A program made the position numbers and the translations under genes. Under the pieces are notes generated by a model. That model was not told the DNA's origin and did no database searches. It worked only from the letters and a program-made list of their open reading frames with translations. DNA of 64,000 nucleotides from Streptomyces yangpuensis (GTDB lineage: Bacteria > Actinomycetota > Actinomycetes > Streptomycetales > Streptomycetaceae), in assembly GCF_001005295.1 (NCBI RefSeq), contig NZ_LBMK01000001.1, positions 760,382 through 824,381 on the forward strand, in the 5' to 3' direction. How positions within the stretch are numbered: position 1 is the stretch's first letter; every line of letters begins with the position of its first letter. Below are positions 59,139 to 64,000 of this stretch, piece by piece.

Positions 59139-60763
59139 GCACCGCCACTGACAACAAGGCGCGCAAAGCGCCGGCCGGCGAGCGCGTAGCGGACTGGGCG
59201 GACGGCCGCCTGGGCATCTACAGCCTGGCCAAGGCCAACATGCGCAAGATCTTCCCGGACCACTGGTCCTTCATGCTGGGTGAGATCTGCCTCTACAGCT
59301 TCATCATCATCATCCTCACGGGTGTGTACCTGACGCTGTTCTTCCACCCGAGCATGAACGAGGTGGAGTACCACGGCAGTTACGTCCCCATGCAGGGCGT
59401 GCTGATGTCGGAGGCCTTCGCCTCGACGCTCGACATCAGCTTCGACGTCCGCGGTGGTCTGCTCATCCGCCAGATCCACCACTGGGCGGCGCTGATCTTC
59501 GTCGCGGCGATGATCGTGCACATGATGCGCGTCTTCTTCACCGGCGCGTTCCGCAAGCCGCGCGAGGTCAACTGGATCTTCGGCTTCCTGCTGCTGGTCC
59601 TCGGCATGTTCACCGGCTTCACCGGTTACTCGCTGCCGGACGACCTGCTCTCGGGTACCGGTGTCCGCTTCATGCAGGGCGCCATCCTGTCCGTCCCGGT
59701 CGTCGGCACCTACCTGTCGATGTTCCTGTTCGGCGGTGAGTTCCCGGGCGGCGACTTCGTCGCGCGCTTCTACTCGGTGCACATCCTGCTGCTGCCCGGC
59801 ATCATGATGGGCCTCCTCGTGGCCCACCTGATCCTGGTCTTCTACCACAAGCACACCCAGTACGCGGGCCCCGGCAAGACGAACAACAACGTCGTCGGCA
59901 TGCCGCTGCTGCCGGTCTACATGGCCAAGGCCGGAGGCTTCTTCTTCCTGGTCTTCGGCGTCATCTCGGTCGTCGCCGCGGTCGCCTCGATCAACCCGAT
60001 CTGGGCCCTCGGCCCGTACCGCCCGGACCACGTGTCCACCGGTGCGCAGCCCGACTGGTACATGGGTATGCCGGAAGGCCTGATCCGTGCCATGCCCGGC
60101 TGGGAGATCAACCTGTGGGGCCACACGCTCGTCCTGGGCGTGTTCATCCCGCTGATCCTCTTCCCGCTGGTCCTCGGCGCGATCGCCGTCTGGCCGTTCA
60201 TCGAGTCCTGGGTCACCGGCGACAAGCGCGAGCACCACATCCTGGACCGCCCGCGCAACGTCCCGACCCGTACGGCCTTCGGTGTCGCCTGGATCGCGGA
60301 GTACATCGTGCTCCTCATCGGCGGCGGCAACGACATGTTCGCCCAGTACTTCCACCTGTCGATCAATGCGATCACGTGGTTCGTCCGGATCGGCTTCTTC
60401 GCCGTCCCGGTCGTCGCCTTCATCGTCACCAAGCGGATCTGCCTCGGCCTCCAGCGCCGGGACCGGGACAAGGTGCTGCACGGTCGCGAGACCGGCATCA
60501 TCAAGCGCCTGCCGCACGGTGAGTTCGTCGAGGTCCACGAGCCGCTCCCGCAGGGCAAGCTGCACACGCTCACCGCGCACGAGCAGTACAAGCCGATCGA
60601 GATCGGCCCGACGGTCGACGAGAACGGTGTCGAGCGCAAGGTGAAGGCCACCGAGAAGCTGCGCGCGAAGCTCAGCAAGGGCTTCTACGCCGAGGGCAAC
60701 CAGATTCCCAAGCCCACGGTGGAGGAGTACAAGGAGATCCAGTCCGGCCACGGCCACCACTGA
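59135..60763 (+). CDS. qcrB: cytochrome b subunit of the bc1 complex
   Basis: A 542-residue protein with eight or more transmembrane helices. Heme b His ligands lie in LLIRQIHHWAALIF and VARFYSVHILLLPG. The quinol-oxidation loop reads PDWYMG in place of PEWY, typical of actinobacteria. A ~120-residue hydrophilic C-terminal extension follows the last helix and ends in an HGHH tail. Target of bc1 inhibitors in related bacteria. The hairpin at 60821 ends the operon. Confidence 0.98.
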   Translation: MSTATDNKARKAPAGERVADWADGRLGIYSLAKANMRKIFPDHWSFMLGEICLYSFIIIILTGVYLTLFFHPSMNEVEYHGSYVPMQGVLMSEAFASTLDISFDVRGGLLIRQIHHWAALIFVAAMIVHMMRVFFTGAFRKPREVNWIFGFLLLVLGMFTGFTGYSLPDDLLSGTGVRFMQGAILSVPVVGTYLSMFLFGGEFPGGDFVARFYSVHILLLPGIMMGLLVAHLILVFYHKHTQYAGPGKTNNNVVGMPLLPVYMAKAGGFFFLVFGVISVVAAVASINPIWALGPYRPDHVSTGAQPDWYMGMPEGLIRAMPGWEINLWGHTLVLGVFIPLILFPLVLGAIAVWPFIESWVTGDKREHHILDRPRNVPTRTAFGVAWIAEYIVLLIGGGNDMFAQYFHLSINAITWFVRIGFFAVPVVAFIVTKRICLGLQRRDRDKVLHGRETGIIKRLPHGEFVEVHEPLPQGKLHTLTAHEQYKPIEIGPTVDENGVERKVKATEKLRAKLSKGFYAEGNQIPKPTVEEYKEIQSGHGHH

Positions 60764-60820
60764 TCCCCCGCACCACCGCATGAGGGACTGATTTCGGTCA
60801 GTCCTGGTGTCGCCACGGTG

Positions 60821-60851
60821 AGAGCCCCGTCCAGTGTCCGGACGGGGCTCT
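60821..60851 (+). terminator. intrinsic-type terminator after qcrCAB
   Basis: AGAGCCCCGTCC (60821-60832), loop AGTGTCC, GGACGGGGCTCT (60840-60851), then TTG. Confidence 0.88.
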
Positions 60852-60927
60852 TTGCCGTAACCGGGGCTGGATAGGCTGATCTCCGACCCATTCGACGTGG
60901 AACCCCCATCAACAGCAGGAGCGGACC

Positions 60928-61992
60928 ATGAACGTTGCGACCCCGGCAGGCGGCGACAGCGTGGCGGCCCGTGGCTGGCCGGCCGTTCTCGACGCCCTGC
61001 TGACCGGCCAGGACCTGAGCGCCGACGACACCGCCTGGGCCATGGACCGGATCATGCGCGGGGAGGCCACCGACGCCCAGATCGCCGGCTTCGTGGTGGC
61101 CCTGCGGGCCAAGGGGGAGACGGTCGCGGAGATCAACGGCCTGGTACGGGCCATGTACGAGCACGCCAACCTCATCGAGGTACCGGGCCGGACCGTCGAC
61201 ATCGTCGGCACCGGCGGCGACGGCGCCAAGACGGTCAACATCTCCACGATGTCGGCGATCGTCGTCGCCGGCACCGGCGCCAAGGTGGTCAAGCACGGCA
61301 ACCGTGCCGCGTCCTCCGCCAGCGGCTCCTCCGACGTCCTGGAGAAGCTCGGCGTCAACCTCGACCTCCCCATCGACGGCGTGGTGCGGGTCGCGGAGGA
61401 GGCGGGCATCACCTTCTGCTTCGCCGTGAAGTTCCACCCCGCCCTGCGGCACGTCGCGGGCGCCCGCCGGGAACTGGGCATCCGCACCACCTTCAACGTC
61501 CTCGGCCCGCTGACCAACCCCGCCCGCGTACGGTCCCAGGCCACCGGCGTCGCCGACCCCCGGATGGCCCCCATCGTGGCTGGTGTGCTCGCCGAGCGCG
61601 GCTCGTCCGCCCTGGTCTTCCGCGGCGACGACGGCCTCGACGAACTGACCACCACCGCGACCTCACGGGTCTGGTGGGTCCGCGACGGCAAGGTCTCCGA
61701 GCAGACCTTCGACCCGCGTGACGTCGGCATCCCGCTGGTCGGCGTCTCCGCCCTGGCCGGCGGGGACCCCTCGTACAACGCGGACGTGGCCCGCCGCCTG
61801 CTGGCCGGCGAGACCGGACCGGTACGCGACGCCGTCCTGCTGAACGCCGCCGCCGCCCTGGTCGCCCTGGACCCGGGCACGGGCACCCTGGAGGAGCAGA
61901 TCGCGGCCGGCATCACCCGCGCGGCCGAGTCGATCGACTCCGGATCCGCCCGGGCCGCACTGGAGCGCTGGGTGACGGCCAGCAACGCCTGA
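60928..61992 (+). CDS. trpD: anthranilate phosphoribosyltransferase
   Basis: A 354-residue enzyme of tryptophan biosynthesis that couples anthranilate and PRPP. Features: [21 protein letters not shown] (PRPP site), [29 protein letters not shown] and [18 protein letters not shown] stands just before ATG 60928. It stands alone here, away from other trp genes, as is common in Streptomyces. Confidence 0.96.
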   Translation: MNVATPAGGDSVAARGWPAVLDALLTGQDLSADDTAWAMDRIMRGEATDAQIAGFVVALRAKGETVAEINGLVRAMYEHANLIEVPGRTVDIVGTGGDGAKTVNISTMSAIVVAGTGAKVVKHGNRAASSASGSSDVLEKLGVNLDLPIDGVVRVAEEAGITFCFAVKFHPALRHVAGARRELGIRTTFNVLGPLTNPARVRSQATGVADPRMAPIVAGVLAERGSSALVFRGDDGLDELTTTATSRVWWVRDGKVSEQTFDPRDVGIPLVGVSALAGGDPSYNADVARRLLAGETGPVRDAVLLNAAAALVALDPGTGTLEEQIAAGITRAAESIDSGSARAALERWVTASNA

Positions 61993-62012
61993 TCCGGCAC
62001 GCGTTTCGAGCC

Positions 62013-62043
62013 AGACCCCGGTCCACCATGCGGACCGGGGTCT
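62013..62043 (+). terminator. terminator after trpD
   Basis: AGACCCCGGTCC (62013-62024), loop, GGACCGGGGTCT (62032-62043), then TTG. It separates trpD from the riboswitch-controlled transcript. Confidence 0.88.
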
Positions 62044-62078
62044 TGCGCCCGGAGGATCTTGTGGCAGGATGCGGACCA

Positions 62079-62184
62079 GGTCACGAGTGACAGCGTTCAG
62101 GCCCCGGCTTGCTGTCCGGCAACCCTCCTTCCGTGGCGGGGTGCCCCGGGTGATGACCGGGCCGTAGGCAGCAAGGCCTACGGC
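62079..62184 (+). promoter_or_regulatory. SAM-IV riboswitch
   Basis: The sequence has the SAM-IV core: GGTCACGAGTGACAGCG at the 5' end, GGCCCCGGCTTGCTGTCCGG with CAACCCTCC, GGCGGGGTGCCCCGGGTGAT and a closing TGACC (62154-62158) that pairs with GGTCA (62079-62083). A following perfect hairpin, GCCGTAGGC (62161-62169) with GCCTACGGC (62176-62184), matches the extra 3' stem that sets SAM-IV apart from SAM-I. Family knowledge: it binds S-adenosylmethionine and turns off sulfur-related genes in actinobacteria. Confidence 0.9.
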
Positions 62185-62195
62185 AAGCGCGGATC

Positions 62196-62226
62196 CCTCG
62201 ACACCAGGGGTCCTGGTCTCTCGAGG
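62196..62226 (+). promoter_or_regulatory. hairpin that covers the leader ORF Shine-Dalgarno
   Basis: CCTCGA (62196-62201) pairs with TCGAGG (62221-62226), with an inner ACCAGG (62203-62208)/CCTGGT (62212-62217) stem. The 3' strand includes GAGG of the GAGGAG (62223-62228) ribosome binding site of a short ORF, so folding would block its translation. It directly follows the SAM-IV aptamer and may be its expression platform. Confidence 0.6.
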
Positions 62227-62236
62227 AGCGTTTTCC

Positions 62237-62257
62237 GTGAGCAAGCGAATGCGATAG
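62237..62257 (+). CDS. six-codon leader ORF (MSKRMR)
   Basis: GTG AGC AAG CGA ATG CGA TAG starts 8 bases after GAGGAG, giving the peptide MSKRMR. It lies between the riboswitch and the aminotransferase gene, which begins 158 bases later. A Shine-Dalgarno this strong, placed inside the riboswitch-linked hairpin, suggests a translated leader used for control, for example by ribosome position or Rho access. A conserved but untranslated sequence is possible. Methionine is one of its six residues, which may be relevant to SAM control. Confidence 0.55.
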   Translation: MSKRMR

Positions 62258-62415
62258 GGCGACTGCCGCCCCTACTTCACCCTCGGACCAGGGTCACTTC
62301 GGCGTACCCCGCCCCTCCCGTCCGAGGCCCCTCCCGTACCCCGGACGGCCGCAGCGCCGTACCCGCGTACGGGCACACCGAAGCCATTCAGCCCTGCCTG
62401 CCGGGAGATACCGCC

Positions 62416-63819
62416 ATGTCCGCATCCCTGAACGCCGCCGTCGCCACCGCCACCACCGTCGCGTCGGACCCCGCCTGTGCCGAGCCGCTCGCCGTCCTCG
62501 GCCGTGACGTCACCGTCCCCCTCGTCACCGGCGGCGAGGTCACCTACGCGGCCCTCGACTACGCGGCCAGCGCCCCCGCCCTCCAGCGGGTCTGGGACGA
62601 CGTGGCCGCCTACGCCCCCTACTACGGCAGCGTCCACCGCGGCGCCGGATACCTCTCGCAGCTCTCCACCGACCTCTTCGAGCAGAGCCGGGCCACGGTC
62701 GCCGAGTTCCTCGACTGCCGCCCCACCGACCAGGTCGTCTTCACCCGCTCCACCACCGACTCACTGAACCTGCTCGCGGCGGTGATCCCCGCCGACTGCC
62801 AGGTGTTCGTCTTCGAGACCGAGCACCACGCCTCGCTCCTGCCCTGGACGAACGCGCAGGTCAGCTACCTCAACGCGCCGCGCACCCCCGACGAGGCCGT
62901 CGCCACCCTGGAGCGGGCGCTCGCCGACCGCACTGCATCAATCGAAGAGGGCTACGGCCCGGCGCTCGTGTGCGTCACCGGCGCGTCCAACGTCACCGGC
63001 GAGCTGTGGCCGGTGAAGGAACTCGCCGCCGCCGCGCACGCCCACGGCGCACGGATCGTCCTGGACGCCGCCCAGCTGGCCCCGCACCACCCCGTCTCCG
63101 TGCGCGACCTCGACGTCGACTGGGTCGCCTTCTCCGGCCACAAGCTCTACGCCCCCTTCGGCTCGGGCGTCCTCGCCGGCCGCGCCGACTGGCTGCAGCA
63201 GGCCGAGCCGTACCTGGCCGGCGGCGGAGCCTCCCGCAAGGTCTCCCGCCGCGAGGACGGCGGCGTCGACGTCGAGTGGCACACCACGGCCGCCCGCCAC
63301 GAGGCCGGCTCCCCGAACGTCATCGGCGTCTACTCCATCGCCTCCGCCTGCCGGGCCCTGACCGAGGCGGGCTTCGAGAACCTGGTGGCGCGCGAGCAGC
63401 GGCTGGTGGAGCGGGTCCGTCAGGGCCTCGCCGAGGTCCAGGCCGTGCGGGTGCTGTCCCTCTTCGGGGACGACGCCCCGCGGGTCGGCGTCATCTCCTT
63501 CGTCGTGGACGGCTGGAACAGCTCCCACTTCGCCGCCGCGCTCTCCGCCGAGTACGGGATCGGCGTACGGGACGGCCTGTTCTGCGCCCACCCGCTGGTG
63601 CGGACCCTGCTGGGCAGCGAGCCGCAGACGCAGGGCGAGTGCGGGGCCCCGGAGGCGGCGCCGGGGGAGCGGTCGCTGAACGCGATCCGCGTCAGCTTCG
63701 GTGCGGGCACCCCGGACGAGCACGTCGACCGCTTCGTGCGGGCGGTGAAGGAACTCGTCACGGACGGCGCGAAGTGGCAGTACCGCACGGAGGAAGGCCG
63801 CTGCGTACCGGCGGTCTGA
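62416..63819 (+). CDS. class V aminotransferase / cysteine-desulfurase-like PLP enzyme
   Basis: A 467-residue PLP enzyme. The order is that of class V: HRGAGYLSQLSTDLFEQSRATVAEFL, FTRSTTDSLNLLA, FETEHHASLLPW, CVTGASNVTGE, VLDAAQLAPHHPV, and the PLP Lys243 in FSGHKLYAPFGSGVL. GGGAGA is 7 bases before ATG 62416. The long gap after the leader ORF has no other gene. Being under a SAM-IV riboswitch ties it to methionine/cysteine metabolism; likely a desulfurase or lyase acting on a sulfur amino acid, though the active-site Cys loop is not obvious. Confidence 0.9.
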   Translation: MSASLNAAVATATTVASDPACAEPLAVLGRDVTVPLVTGGEVTYAALDYAASAPALQRVWDDVAAYAPYYGSVHRGAGYLSQLSTDLFEQSRATVAEFLDCRPTDQVVFTRSTTDSLNLLAAVIPADCQVFVFETEHHASLLPWTNAQVSYLNAPRTPDEAVATLERALADRTASIEEGYGPALVCVTGASNVTGELWPVKELAAAAHAHGARIVLDAAQLAPHHPVSVRDLDVDWVAFSGHKLYAPFGSGVLAGRADWLQQAEPYLAGGGASRKVSRREDGGVDVEWHTTAARHEAGSPNVIGVYSIASACRALTEAGFENLVAREQRLVERVRQGLAEVQAVRVLSLFGDDAPRVGVISFVVDGWNSSHFAAALSAEYGIGVRDGLFCAHPLVRTLLGSEPQTQGECGAPEAAPGERSLNAIRVSFGAGTPDEHVDRFVRAVKELVTDGAKWQYRTEEGRCVPAV

Positions 63820-63829
63820 CCTGCCGTGC

Positions 63830-63908
63830 CCCTGCGGGGTTGCTCGGCGGTGTGCGGTGCCCCTGCGGGGTTGCTCGGCGGTGTCCCTGCGGGGTTGCTC
63901 GGCGGTGT
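63830..63908. repeat. short tandem repeat after the aminotransferase gene
   Basis: The 24-base unit CCCTGCGGGGTTGCTCGGCG (first 20 bases) plus GTGT occurs at 63830-63853, 63861-63884 and 63885-63908; the last two are directly joined and the first is separated by 7 bases. Each unit contains the hairpin CCCTGCGGGG. The remaining bases to 64000 are GC-rich with no gene visible in the window. Confidence 0.75.
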
Positions 63909-64000
63909 GCGGGTCGGGCGGTGTCCTGTGCGGGAGTGGAGTCGGGCGGTGGTGTGCGGGTGTGGGGTGGTGCCCCGCACGAGGGTCTCCTCGGCTCGGC

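Overview
The window is a very GC-rich chromosomal segment in which almost every third codon position is G or C, with frequent GTG starts and 4-base stop/start overlaps. Its gene content and order (aceE/sucB/lpdA/pepA, cobT/cobU/cobS, pspA, nadA/erpA, ctaCDF, ctaE-qcrCAB, trpD) are those of the conserved core of a Streptomyces or close streptomycete chromosome. I see no tRNA, rRNA, CRISPR array or complete insertion sequence.

Layout. (1) 1-4440: small genes, a frameshifted tyrosine-recombinase remnant, a secreted Gly/Asn/Trp repeat protein, a TetR/SDR divergent pair around a perfect inverted repeat, and a DUF4240 gene. (2) 4450-13180: central carbon metabolism on the minus strand: pyruvate dehydrogenase E1 (aceE), a FadR-type GntR regulator, a two-lipoyl-domain E2 (sucB), lipoamide dehydrogenase (lpdA) and leucyl aminopeptidase (pepA). 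A 17-bp palindrome lies just upstream of aceE. (3) 13520-20290: a five-gene plus-strand exopolysaccharide locus: Agd3-type deacetylase, PelF-type glycosyltransferase, polytopic membrane protein, Sph3-type and Ega3-type glycoside hydrolases; the last four genes are joined by 4-base overlaps. This looks like a bacterial galactosaminogalactan/Pel-like polymer system. (4) 20380-29330: an accessory biosynthetic island: TetR regulator, AfsA-family hotdog protein (apparent ATC start and a TTA codon), NIPSNAP-like protein, unknown protein, tautomerase, CMD protein, HAD phosphatase, KAS III, tiny Cys-containing protein, MFS exporter and aldo/keto reductase. AfsA + phosphatase + ketosynthase + reductase + exporter suggests a butenolide/furan-like signal or a related small molecule. 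(5) 29370-33190: unpaired histidine kinase, rhomboid-like membrane protein and MprF-like lysyltransferase.

(6) 33270-46660: cobalamin nucleotide-loop genes (cobT, a metallo-beta-lactamase/CobU fusion, cobS) interleaved with a methyltransferase, PspA/PspAA, an unpaired NarL-type response regulator, an RND transporter, and the divergent nadA/erpA pair. (7) 46740-51170: a secreted or anchored lineage protein, a PfkB sugar/nucleoside kinase, and a cysteine desulfurase fused to a TusA-like domain. (8) 51450-60760: aerobic respiration: ctaC-ctaD-ctaF, then an L,D-transpeptidase and a receiver-like protein, then ctaE-qcrC-qcrA-qcrB. Together these encode the actinobacterial bc1-aa3 supercomplex. (9) 60930-64000: trpD, then a SAM-IV riboswitch whose downstream hairpin covers the Shine-Dalgarno of a six-codon leader ORF ahead of a class V aminotransferase, and a short tandem repeat at the end.

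The best candidates for little-described biology are the exopolysaccharide locus (3), the AfsA/KAS III island (4), and the riboswitch-leader-ORF arrangement (9).
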